The position numbers and the translations under genes were made by a program. Below are positions 7,978 through 15,175 of a stretch of DNA of 41,297 bases, piece by piece. Within the stretch, counting starts at the first letter, position 1; every line of letters begins with the position of its first letter. This DNA is from a virus: the IMG/VR virus record IMGVR_UViG_3300036785_000873, positions 1-41,297 of that record; one strand, written 5' to 3'. The notes beneath the pieces were generated by a model that was given only the letters and a program-made list of their open reading frames with translations, was not told the origin of the DNA and made no database searches.

Positions 7978-8406
7978 TTACCACTTGATTTTTTCGCCGA
8001 ACAGATTCGCCATCTCGGCATTGAAGAGATCGAGCATCTCTTCGCGCAGAATCGGCCGCGTCGAGGTGTGGGTGTAAAACCGCGGGTGCGTTCTAACGCG
8101 GCGACGACGTGTTCTTGTGCGCTTCGCATAGGCTGAGGTAGCGCGGGCGCGGCGATAGCGGACGAGCCGCTCGTGCGCCTGCGCCGAATGCTCCATCTCG
8201 TATAACGAGTGCGGCCTGATCTTCGTGACCGCCCAGCCCTTCGCGCGGTAGCGCATCGTGAACGGCCGATGACGATGCAACTCCTCGGTCTGCCAGTCTG
8301 ACATTCCCATTCCGATATCGACGCGCTTGAAATGATCGATTTTGCCGATCATGTCGCCGATACGCTTCGACAGCGGGTAGACGTCGAGGTGGATATCGAT
8401 GGCCAT
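7978..8406 (-). CDS. Neck/tail-completion protein of HK97 gp10-like character
   Basis: 142 aa; ATG 8406 abuts the stop of the connector gene. The middle has 'MSDWQTEELHRHRPFTMRYRAKGWAVTKIRPHSLYEMEHS', followed by a strongly basic stretch (RYRRARATSAYAKRTRTRRRRVRTHPR). Position between connector and stopper suggests a neck or tail-completion protein. No catalytic motif is visible. An alternative is a DNA-contacting structural protein, given the basic patch. Confidence 0.5.
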   Translation of the reverse strand: MAIDIHLDVYPLSKRIGDMIGKIDHFKRVDIGMGMSDWQTEELHRHRPFTMRYRAKGWAVTKIRPHSLYEMEHSAQAHERLVRYRRARATSAYAKRTRTRRRRVRTHPRFYTHTSTRPILREEMLDLFNAEMANLFGEKIKW

Positions 8407-9057
8407 TTAGACCTCGATGTGCATGTACTTCTTGAGCAGCGCGTCGACCGTCGGATCAATACCAGCGCCCTTCCCCATTGAGGCTGCCAACCGAATCAAG
8501 ACGGCGTTCGGATCGAAAAAGGCGATGCGCGATTCCTTGTGACTGATCTGGCGAACGCCTGCGACCTGCGCCTGCTGTAGTCGCATTCTCGCGTACATGA
8601 TCAAGAGCGCGCACGCCTGCTTGAGCGGCATCGGTGCTTCGGTGGGAAGATCATAGCCGCCGGTATAGGTCACAACCGCAGGCGGGTCCCATGGCGTCGT
8701 AATGGGATCGCCGGGCGAGATATGTGAGAGCTTTCCAGTCCTCTCTTCGAGCGCCCAGTCGCAGGGAATACCAGCCGACGTGACAGTCTGGATGTCTATT
8801 GTCTTGACAGGCCAGTGCGACAGAAAGAGTCGTCCGTTGTAAACCTCGCGCCAGGTTTCGGTCAGCGTCTCTTTCGCGAAGACCCGATTGCACAACGTGG
8901 CAATCGTCTCTGAGAAAATCGTGATCTGCATCGTCAATTGTGCATCGTGCGACGTATCGGTCAGCGATAAGCCGAGGAGCAACTTCGCCTCGTCGAGCGT
9001 GAGCAAATCTGTGCTCGTCGCTTCCTCGATGATTTCCATATTGAAATGATCAGCCAT
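8407..9057 (-). CDS. Head-tail connector protein (HK97 gp6-like)
   Basis: 216 aa from ATG 9057, which overlaps the upstream stop by one base (TGATG). An upstream extension would be an Arg-rich out-of-frame copy of the collagen gene and is not credible. The sequence 'LLTLDEAKLLLGLSLTDTSHDAQLTMQITIFSETIATLCNRVF' and the later 'PAVVTYTGGYDLPTEAPMPLKQACALLIMYARM' are characteristic of gp6-like connectors that form a ring beneath the portal. Confidence 0.8.
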   Translation of the reverse strand: MADHFNMEIIEEATSTDLLTLDEAKLLLGLSLTDTSHDAQLTMQITIFSETIATLCNRVFAKETLTETWREVYNGRLFLSHWPVKTIDIQTVTSAGIPCDWALEERTGKLSHISPGDPITTPWDPPAVVTYTGGYDLPTEAPMPLKQACALLIMYARMRLQQAQVAGVRQISHKESRIAFFDPNAVLIRLAASMGKGAGIDPTVDALLKKYMHIEV

Positions 9058-10268
9058 CAGCGTGTCTCGATCTGGTCGTGGAATTCCTTGAAGAGGTCGC
9101 CAAGCGCAAGCTCGGGCCCAAGCGTCCCGTCGGCCATCACCGGCGTTGCAGCAAACCGTTTGCGATCGATTTTCCAGGACGCAATTTTGGCGACGTCCTC
9201 GCCGCGCTCGCCGCGCGCCCCGCGCTCGCCCCGCTCCCCCTTCTCGCCGGCGATACCGCGCTTGCCGCCGCCAGCAAGCATCTGCCAACCATCACCAGGG
9301 CACGGGCCAGGACTATCGCGCAGTGCGACGAATGACGAAGACTCGCGCATGACGACATCGAGGACTTCGTACATGGCGTCGATTTTGTAGGTGCCGCAGA
9401 TCCGTATGCTGCGGGCGTCGCGGCCAGCGATAGCCAAAGCAATCCAATCTCGGCCCGACCCAGGTGCCTTGCCGGTATCCTTCACTGCCTGCCAGAGGGC
9501 GCCGTCATGGGTGACGACGTCGGCAGCGTAATGGACCTCGTCGGGGCGCCAGGCGCGCGCGATCGGGAGCTTGCCAGGCGGGCCTGCTTCTCCGCGATCG
9601 CCCTTGTCACCCTTGACACTGGCGCCCGGAGGCCCTTGGTCGCCCTGCGGGCCGCTTTGACCATCTCGGCCAACCGGGCCCGGCGGTCCAACAATAGTTT
9701 CGCCCGGAAGACCTTTCTCGCCCCTCTCGCCAGCCGGGCCGGGCGGCCCTTGAACGGATTCGCCCGGTTCCCCCTTGGGACCGACAATCGATTCACCGGC
9801 ATCGCCTTTTTCTCCCTTTGGCCCGACAACGCTTTCGCCTGGTAGGCCGCGCTCGCCGGGTGCCCCGTCATCGCCCTTGATGCTTAGGCCGGGGTTTCCC
9901 TGTTCGCCGCGCTCGCCGCGTTCGCCGGGCGGACCTTGCTCGCCGCGCTCACCGGCATCGCCGCGCTCACCGCGCTCGCCGGGTTCGCCTTTGAGACCTG
10001 GCGGCCCCTGTTCGCCTAGCGGTCCGCGCTCGCCCGCAGCGCCCCGCTCGCCGGGAGGTCCCGTAACGGTCTCTCCGGGCGGCCCAGGAGGCCCCACAAT
10101 CGATTCCCCGGCGGGCCCCGGTGGACCTGCTGGCCCCGCCTCGCCATCGCGTCCCGGAGGGCCCTGCGAGCCCGGCTCGCCGAGCAAGCTACGGCCCTGC
10201 AGTCCAACCGGACCGCGCAGATTGCCGACCCTTTTCCAGCGGATAACCGGTTCCATTCCGGATTCCAT
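9057..10268 (-). CDS. Collagen-like virion protein with chitin/carbohydrate-binding-type modules
   Basis: 403 aa. Residues about 20-235 are almost uninterrupted Gly-X-Y triplets ([19 protein letters not shown] style), expected to form a collagen triple helix. Then come two short modules: '[28 protein letters not shown]' (carbohydrate-binding CBM5/12-like W...Y..D.V..G..W.A pattern) and a related '[30 protein letters not shown]'. A second short collagen stretch follows, then a C-terminal tail. It is probably a trimeric fibre or head decoration. The start is ATG 10268 or 10256; neither has a strong ribosome site. The gene is divergent from the plus-strand island, its 5' end adjoining the first island promoter. 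Confidence 0.75.
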   Translation of the reverse strand: MESGMEPVIRWKRVGNLRGPVGLQGRSLLGEPGSQGPPGRDGEAGPAGPPGPAGESIVGPPGPPGETVTGPPGERGAAGERGPLGEQGPPGLKGEPGERGERGDAGERGEQGPPGERGERGEQGNPGLSIKGDDGAPGERGLPGESVVGPKGEKGDAGESIVGPKGEPGESVQGPPGPAGERGEKGLPGETIVGPPGPVGRDGQSGPQGDQGPPGASVKGDKGDRGEAGPPGKLPIARAWRPDEVHYAADVVTHDGALWQAVKDTGKAPGSGRDWIALAIAGRDARSIRICGTYKIDAMYEVLDVVMRESSSFVALRDSPGPCPGDGWQMLAGGGKRGIAGEKGERGERGARGERGEDVAKIASWKIDRKRFAATPVMADGTLGPELALGDLFKEFHDQIETR

Positions 10269-10271
10269 TTG

Positions 10272-10340
10272 AAACAATTCGTGATTATAGGGCCTATTGC
10301 CCTAGGGCCCCTCGCCCTCTATATTAGGAGCGTAGGAAGA
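10272..10340 (+). promoter_or_regulatory. Island promoter/operator copy 1
   Basis: -35 TTGCCC (10297-10302), a 17-bp spacer, -10 TATATT (10320-10325). The palindrome TAGGGC-N5-GCCCTA (10288-10304) overlaps the -35. It belongs to a three-copy family with a shared upstream AATTCGT and downstream AGGAGCGTAGGAA. It drives the short leader ORF and the genes at 10452-10828. Confidence 0.85.
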
Positions 10341-10341
10341 A

Positions 10342-10383
10342 ATGAAAAAAGCCGTTCTGGTCGCCAGTCCGCAGTTCCCCTGA
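10342..10383 (+). CDS. Possible 13-aa leader peptide MKKAVLVASPQFP
   Basis: The first ATG after promoter copy 1, preceded by GTAGGAAGAA. It encodes 13 residues before TGA at 10381. A GC-rich imperfect hairpin (CCCGG...CCGGG) follows at about 10410. It could be a leader that couples or regulates translation of the downstream small membrane protein, or chance. There is no repeated-codon attenuator signature. Confidence 0.3.
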   Translation: MKKAVLVASPQFP

Positions 10384-10451
10384 AAAGGATCGGCCCCCGA
10401 ACAAGAGACCCGGTTGCGGCCGGGCGACCCGAGCGGCTTTGGGAAACGACA

Positions 10452-10550
10452 ATGGACCTCTTTTTCGCCTTCAACGCCTTCGTGACCCTCGCGGTCATCG
10501 GCAGCGCTTGGGTGCTCTACCACGACTGGAACCTGGAGTTAGCCAAGTGA
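10452..10550 (+). CDS. 32-aa single-pass membrane peptide
   Basis: MDLFFAFNAFVTLAVIGSAW then VLYHDWNLELAK: one hydrophobic segment (residues 3-23) and a short charged tail. The stop TGA overlaps the GTG of the next gene (GTGA), so the two are translationally coupled; this supports that the peptide is real despite its size. Function unknown. Confidence 0.55.
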   Translation: MDLFFAFNAFVTLAVIGSAWVLYHDWNLELAK

Positions 10551-10828
10551 GGACCGTCGTCCCATCGCCCAAAGCGCTCCTGCGCGCCTGGTTTGCCGAG
10601 CAGCGCGGCGAGAGCCCGCTGCAGTGCCCGAACACCGACACCGCGGCGCGCACACTCGGTTTCAGCCACTTCCGCCCCGGCGTCCTGGTTCGCGAGAAAG
10701 ATGGTCGGCACGTCGCGCGTATCGACGCCATTCTCTGGTCGGTCGCCGCCAGCGTCACCTTCATCGACAGCGGCTGGAAGGCCGAATTCAAGCTCGAAGA
10801 CCTGGAACTCGCCGGTAACAATTCGTGA
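10547..10828 (+). CDS. Small accessory protein of unknown function (93 aa)
   Basis: Starts at GTG 10547, overlapping the preceding stop, and encodes MRTVVPSPKALLRAWFAEQR... to ELAGNNS. The sequence is compact and mixed alpha/beta with no recognised motif. The stop lies in the upstream edge of promoter copy 2, so this transcription unit is two to three small genes long. Confidence 0.6.
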   Translation: MRTVVPSPKALLRAWFAEQRGESPLQCPNTDTAARTLGFSHFRPGVLVREKDGRHVARIDAILWSVAASVTFIDSGWKAEFKLEDLELAGNNS

Positions 10829-10890
10829 TCTAGGGCCCCTTGCCCTAGGGCGTCATGCTCCCTATATTAGGAACGTAAGAGAGAAAGGAC
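10815..10890 (+). promoter_or_regulatory. Island promoter/operator copy 2
   Basis: -35 TTGCCC (10840-10845), 17-bp spacer, -10 TATATT (10863-10868); palindrome TAGGGC-N5-GCCCTA at 10831-10847. Nearly identical to copies 1 and 3 across about 60 bp, including the AATTCGTGA upstream element. Confidence 0.85.
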
Positions 10891-10895
10891 GAAAA

Positions 10896-11180
10896 ATGTA
10901 CACCGACCGAAACTTCAAGACCAAGAAGGCGCTCAAGGACGCGGTTGCCGCTTGGAACACTTATCGCGCTGCGGCCCGCCTCACAGATGGTGACAATCCG
11001 TTGTTTGCTGGCAGCAATCCCAATGGGCCGCCTGCTGTCACTTACTTCCAGCCGGGCCCGTTCGGCGGCAATGAGCCCAAGAACGGCACGTTCTCGATCG
11101 AGGGCCCGCACTACCCCGAGCCACACAAGTGGTATGCGCGCGTCACCGCCAAGGATGGCGTGATTGTCAGCGTGAAGTGA
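10896..11180 (+). CDS. Small accessory protein of unknown function (94 aa)
   Basis: ATG 10896 follows AGAAAGGACGAAAA, directly downstream of promoter copy 2. It encodes MYTDRNFKTKKALKDAVAAW... ending ARVTAKDGVIVSVK, a Pro/Gly-rich soluble protein with a final short beta hairpin. I do not recognise the family. Confidence 0.65.
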   Translation: MYTDRNFKTKKALKDAVAAWNTYRAAARLTDGDNPLFAGSNPNGPPAVTYFQPGPFGGNEPKNGTFSIEGPHYPEPHKWYARVTAKDGVIVSVK

Positions 11181-11258
11181 CCGCAGCCCATGCGTCTGTC
11201 GGCTCGCTACCAGGCTAGGCGCATGACCGGTGATCCCCACCGAAACAGAGGTTTGATT

Positions 11259-11483
11259 ATGTCAATCTTCAAACGAAAACCCAGTTCCGGCCGCGTCTAC
11301 ACTTTCAAAGCCGCCGGATGGGACCGGTTCGACCGGCGCGAAAACACCCCCGCCGACGGCACCAAAGTCCGCAAGTGTCAGCCGCACGGCTGCCCGAAGA
11401 ACGGAACGATGGGCCACTGCTTCATCGAAGACCTCGACGGCAAGTTCATCGGCCTCGTGGCTACCGCCTCACTCACCCGCTGA
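11259..11483 (+). CDS. Small Cys-containing accessory protein (74 aa)
   Basis: ATG 11259 follows AGAGGTTTGATT. MSIFKRKPSSGRVYTFKAAG... contains 'CQPHGCPKNGTMGHCF' with three Cys and two His, possibly a small metal-binding or structural knuckle. A longer in-frame start at 11190 exists but lacks a ribosome site. Function unknown. Confidence 0.6.
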   Translation: MSIFKRKPSSGRVYTFKAAGWDRFDRRENTPADGTKVRKCQPHGCPKNGTMGHCFIEDLDGKFIGLVATASLTR

Positions 11484-11569
11484 CAACACTTTTGGGAACC
11501 CCCGACAGCGATCGATCGAGGCTTGGCGGCGACGCGCGCCGCGGTTCCCTCCCCTGCCGAGTTCCCATT

Positions 11570-11645
11570 GTAATAATTCGTTACTTAGGGCCTCTTGCCC
11601 TAGGGCCTCACGCCCCCTATATTAGGAGCGTAGGAAAGAAAGGGA
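11570..11645 (+). promoter_or_regulatory. Island promoter/operator copy 3
   Basis: -35 TTGCCC (11595-11600), 17-bp spacer, -10 TATATT (11618-11623); palindrome TAGGGC-N5-GCCCTA at 11586-11602. It precedes the gene at 11652 and the run of genes to 13408. Confidence 0.85.
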
Positions 11646-11651
11646 AATCAG

Positions 11652-11855
11652 ATGTCTTGGAAGCCTGAAGTAATCGCCGACTCGTCCGGCAAGTGGTGCG
11701 GCAATCAACTGCGTTTCGCCACCAAGAAAGAGGCCGAGGACAACGTCTTCGCTCTTTCCATGCGCTGGACGATGGTGCGCGATACGCGCGTCGTCGAGAG
11801 CGACGAGCCTGTCAACTACACCTATCACAACGGGCAACTGCGAGCGGTTGCCTAA
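11652..11855 (+). CDS. Small accessory protein (67 aa)
   Basis: ATG 11652, directly after promoter copy 3 (AAAGGGAAATCAG before it). MSWKPEVIADSSGKWCGNQLRFATKKEAEDNVFAL... DEPVNYTYHNGQLRAV has the look of short single-domain proteins common in phage accessory loci (an alpha/beta 'KEAEDNV' helix between strands). No function assigned. Confidence 0.65.
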   Translation: MSWKPEVIADSSGKWCGNQLRFATKKEAEDNVFALSMRWTMVRDTRVVESDEPVNYTYHNGQLRAVA

Positions 11856-11872
11856 CCCGAGAGGAGTCACAC

Positions 11873-12508
11873 ATGCGCGGTTTAGCAAAAATGTTCGGTC
11901 GAGAGTTCTACATCCCCAAGAATTCGACCAAGGTCGCCGACAAGAGTTCGGACGCGGTCGCCTACGTGAGCGAGTTTGAGTCCAACAAGTCCGGCGCCAA
12001 GAAGTTCTGGGCGGTCGTGTTCTACGGCAAGCAGACCAAGCCGGTCGCGAATTACACCTATAACACCGCCGAGCGCCGCAACCAGGCCGTCGCCGAGTAC
12101 TTCGAGGGCCGGCAGCGGTCGATGGCGTTCAAGGTCGAGCAGAGGGCCAAGCGGACGTCATGGGTTCCTGACTACAAGGTCGGCGAACTGCTGCGAACCT
12201 GCTGGGGCTACGACCAGACCAACGTCGAGTACTTCGAGGTGGTCGAGGTCAAAGGCAAATACGTCTGGCTGCGCGAGATTGCGCAGAAGCGGGTCGAAAC
12301 CGGCTTCATGTGCGGCAAGACCGTGCCCCTGCCCGGTCAGTACCTGAAGCCTCGGTTCGAGGGCGACGAGCAGGGCGAAACCTTGCGGCGCTTGGCCGGG
12401 CAATCCGGTGTTCGGATCTGCGACGTCCGATCGGCAAGCCGATGCAAGCCCGAGATGGTCGCCGGAGTTCCCGTCTACAACCCCGCTTATTGGTCGAGCT
12501 ACGCGTGA
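11873..12508 (+). CDS. Accessory protein of unknown function (211 aa)
   Basis: ATG 11873 after GAGAGGAGTCACAC. The protein is MRGLAKMFGREFYIPKNSTK... with a 'FWAVVFYGKQTKPVANYTYNTAERRNQAVAEYFEG' segment that resembles the preceding small protein's pattern (strand, then Ala/Glu helix), and a second half with 'YDQTNVEYFEVVEVKGKYVWLREI'. It ends in VPVYNPAYWSSYA. No catalytic motif was recognised. Confidence 0.65.
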   Translation: MRGLAKMFGREFYIPKNSTKVADKSSDAVAYVSEFESNKSGAKKFWAVVFYGKQTKPVANYTYNTAERRNQAVAEYFEGRQRSMAFKVEQRAKRTSWVPDYKVGELLRTCWGYDQTNVEYFEVVEVKGKYVWLREIAQKRVETGFMCGKTVPLPGQYLKPRFEGDEQGETLRRLAGQSGVRICDVRSASRCKPEMVAGVPVYNPAYWSSYA

Positions 12509-12515
12509 GGAGAAA

Positions 12516-12959
12516 ATGATCCTGCTCAACAAAGTCAGCGAAGCTGAAGCTGAGCGGCTGGCCGTTAGTCTGGCCGCTCACCATGAGGCTGGTCACGCCG
12601 TCATTGCCCGTGTTGTCGGCATCAAGGTTCTCAAAGTGACAGCCCGACGAAACTATGTCGTGCCTACGGGTAACCTCGCGGACGAGATCCGTATGTTATT
12701 CGCCGGACCGATCGCGACAGAACGCTTCACCAAAGGCAAATCATGGTGGAGCGGCAGCAACTTTAATGGCGGCAACAGGGACTTCGCGCAGGCCGCCAAG
12801 CTAGCGAAGCCGATCGGCGGAAAAGAAACCGAGGCCGAGCTTCACAAGCAGACCGCCAAACTCGTGCGCAAGCACTGGCGGACGATCGAACGGGTGGCGC
12901 GAGCGCTTGAGCGCGGCACCATCACCGGCAAGGAACTCGATACGCTACTGAAAGGGTGA
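12516..12959 (+). CDS. Stand-alone M41/FtsH-like metallopeptidase domain (147 aa)
   Basis: ATG 12516 after GAGGAG. It contains HHEAGHAVIARVVG (zinc ligands His23 and His27, catalytic Glu24) and about 45 residues later ADEIRMLFAGPIATERF, matching the FtsH pattern of HEaGHA followed by an (L/F)(A/G)G..AE helix. There is no AAA+ ATPase or membrane domain, so it is a minimal peptidase fold. Its role may be to process or bind a host or phage protein. The family call comes from motifs only. Confidence 0.7.
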   Translation: MILLNKVSEAEAERLAVSLAAHHEAGHAVIARVVGIKVLKVTARRNYVVPTGNLADEIRMLFAGPIATERFTKGKSWWSGSNFNGGNRDFAQAAKLAKPIGGKETEAELHKQTAKLVRKHWRTIERVARALERGTITGKELDTLLKG

Positions 12960-12962
12960 CCC

Positions 12963-13181
12963 ATGACATCCAAGCAATACCGACAGTTGCTCAAACTGCT
13001 CGACATATCACAAGTCGGCGCAGGGCGATTGCTCGAAATCGATCCACGTACTTCGCGGCGTTACGCTCTTGGCGAGATGGAAATCATTCCCAAAATGATC
13101 AATATCATCCTGCGACTAATGCTCAAGTACAACCTCACGCCTGAAGATATCGAGGACCTCTTAAAGGAGAAAATCAAATGA
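12963..13181 (+). CDS. HTH DNA-binding protein (Cro/XRE-like, 72 aa)
   Basis: MTSKQYRQLLKLLDISQVGA... with 'SQVGAGRLLEIDPRTSRRYALGEMEI' as a helix-turn-helix: the helix 2/3 arrangement of phage Cro-like repressors, and the 'R..RRYALGE..IP' ending is typical. It is the only evident DNA-binding regulator near the three TAGGGC-N5-GCCCTA operators, so it is the candidate ligand (inference). It starts three bases after the preceding stop. Confidence 0.7.
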   Translation: MTSKQYRQLLKLLDISQVGAGRLLEIDPRTSRRYALGEMEIIPKMINIILRLMLKYNLTPEDIEDLLKEKIK

Positions 13182-13408
13182 CCGCGTACGCCCCTGTTCC
13201 CATGTTGACGATAAAGAAGCTCACCGGCGCCCTTGAGGTGATCGCCACGTTTCTCAAAACTGGTCCCCCCGCCAACGCCGCGACGCTCAACTTGATCGAG
13301 GTGATTGCCACGGGAACCCTCGCAGAGACGAAAGCTGAGATCGCCGCGATCGCAGAGCCAGCGGTCGTCAATCTGATGGACGCGTTACGGCGAAGCACAG
13401 ATCTCTAA
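13178..13408 (+). CDS. Small accessory protein (76 aa)
   Basis: ATG 13178 overlaps the HTH gene stop (ATGA). MTAYAPVPMLTIKKLTGALEVIATFLKTG... is helical and Ala/Thr-rich with two amphipathic helices, no transmembrane span. It is the last gene of the plus-strand island and converges on the minus-strand gene ending at 13405 (4-bp overlap). Unknown function. Confidence 0.55.
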   Translation: MTAYAPVPMLTIKKLTGALEVIATFLKTGPPANAATLNLIEVIATGTLAETKAEIAAIAEPAVVNLMDALRRSTDL

Positions 13409-13569
13409 TCCTGCTTAGGTTTATCAATCTCCTCCTTGAGCTTACGCTTGCGCTCCTCAAATCGCGCTTGCTGCTCAGGCGACCAGTCCCCCGGATAGGT
13501 CCCTGCAGGCGCCGGGTCCTTGTCATCGAAATGGTCGTCCGGAATTGGGCCGAGCTTGCTCTTGCTCAT
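13405..13569 (-). CDS. Small charged protein (54 aa)
   Basis: ATG 13569 ([20 protein letters not shown]...) after GGGAGAGCAACTC, overlapping the stop of the 46-aa gene upstream (ATGA). It has an acidic N-half, then 'DWSPEQQARFEERKRKLKEEIDKPKQD', one long charged helix. As it lies in a coupled chain with the zeta-kinase gene it could be an immunity or antitoxin partner, but that is speculation; it does not resemble epsilon. Confidence 0.55.
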   Translation of the reverse strand: MSKSKLGPIPDDHFDDKDPAPAGTYPGDWSPEQQARFEERKRKLKEEIDKPKQD

Positions 13570-13706
13570 GAGTTGCTCTCCCGTGCGCACGCGCACAGCC
13601 GCCAGTAGTGCGGCGGCCAGCGCTCAGGCGAGACCGCGCGCGATTGCCAGATGCCAGGCTCAACCTCGATCGAGAACGCCAAGACCCAGACGTTGAAGCA
13701 ACTCAT
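13566..13706 (-). CDS. 46-aa Trp/Cys-rich small protein
   Basis: ATG 13706 overlaps the zeta-kinase stop (ATGA) and its own stop overlaps the next ATG (ATGA). [20 protein letters not shown] ... [18 protein letters not shown]. The double coupling is the main evidence that it is translated. Function unknown. Confidence 0.5.
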   Translation of the reverse strand: MSCFNVWVLAFSIEVEPGIWQSRAVSPERWPPHYWRLCACARESNS

Positions 13707-15175
13707 GGGTTACGCCCCTCGGCGACCAGCTTATGCGCCTTGCCATTGTTGTCGTACAGCTTCCACGTCTTGAAGCCGTTCTTGAGCTTATCAAAGGACT
13801 CCTCATTCGTCTTGTTCGCCAGGATGACCGCGGGCGGCACGTAGCGCCCCCTCTCCCCGCCGCGCATGAACCGTCCGAGCGCTCGATCGGCCGCCGTCGC
13901 CGGAGTTGTGTGAACGAAATACCCGTTCACGTCATAACCCGCGGCTTTGTATTTGGCGATCCGCGTCGCGACACTGCCCAAGGTCTTGAGCGTGCCGTCG
14001 TGGATGGTGTTGATCTTCAGATGCGTCGCGAGATCGTCAGCCTTGTTGAGAATGTGCGTCGCCTCCTCATGCAAGAGCGCAGCATTCCAGCCTTGGTATT
14101 CCGGCAGCAGCGATTTGATCTTATCGGAGTCGAGGAGCAGCGCTTTGGACGCATCGACCGGGCCTTCCGCCTTTGTGATGAACGACTTGCCAGAGCCGCC
14201 GCGACCACCAAGGACATGAAGCTGAGGTTTTTCGCCGGGCGCCGGCACGGCCGCTGCCACGGCTGACGGTGTGAAAATCTGATTTAACACCCGCTCATGC
14301 ACCGCCTCACGAGCGGGTGTGTATTGCCCATTGGGCAAGACGTGGCCACCTTGGGCCACCGAGGCATTTGAAGGCACTCCCTTTGCAAGCTTCTCCTCGA
14401 CCTGCTTGATCCTGTCGCCGGCGTGGTGCTGCGCGATAAGCTCGTCGGCCGTCGTGCTGCCGGCGCCGCCGTTTGCGTTGTAGAGGTCGGTCGCCACGGT
14501 CGCGCTGGCGCCGCCGCCGCCATCGCCCCCGCCGCCGTCGGTCCACTTACCAGCCGGATCGCGCGGCTCGTCGGGGTCGTACTTGTAGTTGTGGTAGATA
14601 TCCCCGCTTTCCACATCGAGGTAGATTGTGCCCGCGGCCTCTTGCGTCAGCGGTGGCCCCCTGCCAGTCTTAATTACGGTTCCATCACGGCCGGGCACAC
14701 CCTGCTCACCCCTCTGGCCTTTTTCTCCGGGGCTTCCATGTTCACCTCGCGCGCCTTGCAAACCCTGCGGGCCTTGCTCGCCGATGCCACCGACGTCGCC
14801 TTTTTCACCACGTTGGCCTTCGGCGCCTGGCTCGCCGCGCTCGCCTTTTTCTCCGCGCTCTCCGGCTAAGCCTATCGGGCCTGCAGGCCCCGGCGGACCT
14901 GGCTCGCCGGGCGCCCCGTCGCGCACGACCGCAAGGCGCTCGGCATTCCGCGATGTCAAGTCTTCAAGCTTGTCCGCGATGATGACGTCGATCGCGGCCA
15001 GCTTCTCGACGACCTGCGCGCGGAATTCAGCGACGATCAAATCGCGCTCGCGCTTGAGGTCGTGCTTCTCCCTCGCAATGATTTCACCGAGGATCTCGTG
15101 CCAGACGCTAATTGTATCGTCGGCTGGCTCGGGCAGTGGCTGCGAGGAGTCTGGTGAATTCCCGTTTGACGACAT
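13703..15175 (-). CDS. Collagen-like protein fused to a zeta-toxin kinase domain
   Basis: 490 aa. Residues 1-80 form a helical coiled-coil-like head. Residues 87-165 are Gly-X-Y collagen repeats. Residues 199-222 carry the [18 protein letters not shown] motif and a Gly spacer. Residues about 285-490 are zeta-like: Walker [10 protein letters not shown] (323-331), '[15 protein letters not shown]', 'HEEATHI', 'NTIHDGTLK' and 'RYVPPAVI'. Zeta kinases phosphorylate UDP-GlcNAc-type sugars and block cell-wall synthesis; here the domain is on a probable virion protein. The first 68 bases overlap the portal 3' end. No epsilon-type antitoxin is seen. The kinase call is strong; the virion location is inferred from the collagen region and the portal neighbour. 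Confidence 0.85.
   Translation of the reverse strand: MSSNGNSPDSSQPLPEPADDTISVWHEILGEIIAREKHDLKRERDLIVAEFRAQVVEKLAAIDVIIADKLEDLTSRNAERLAVVRDGAPGEPGPPGPAGPIGLAGERGEKGERGEPGAEGQRGEKGDVGGIGEQGPQGLQGARGEHGSPGEKGQRGEQGVPGRDGTVIKTGRGPPLTQEAAGTIYLDVESGDIYHNYKYDPDEPRDPAGKWTDGGGGDGGGGASATVATDLYNANGGAGSTTADELIAQHHAGDRIKQVEEKLAKGVPSNASVAQGGHVLPNGQYTPAREAVHERVLNQIFTPSAVAAAVPAPGEKPQLHVLGGRGGSGKSFITKAEGPVDASKALLLDSDKIKSLLPEYQGWNAALLHEEATHILNKADDLATHLKINTIHDGTLKTLGSVATRIAKYKAAGYDVNGYFVHTTPATAADRALGRFMRGGERGRYVPPAVILANKTNEESFDKLKNGFKTWKLYDNNGKAHKLVAEGRNP

Noticed and set aside
8407-9288. 293-aa version of the connector protein
   Set aside because: The extra N-terminal 77 residues are an Arg/Ala-rich out-of-frame reading of the collagen gene; ATG 9057 with TGATG coupling is the natural start.
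9775-10272. Plus-strand Pro/Ser/Gly-rich open frame opposite the collagen gene
   Set aside because: It is the mirror image of Gly-X-Y codons; long antisense frames are expected opposite such GC-rich repeats. The same applies at 14628-15290.
10272-11645. Transposon end repeats or att duplications
   Set aside because: The three blocks are direct copies ending in -10 boxes at gene starts, with no transposase or target duplication; the promoter/operator reading explains all conserved positions.
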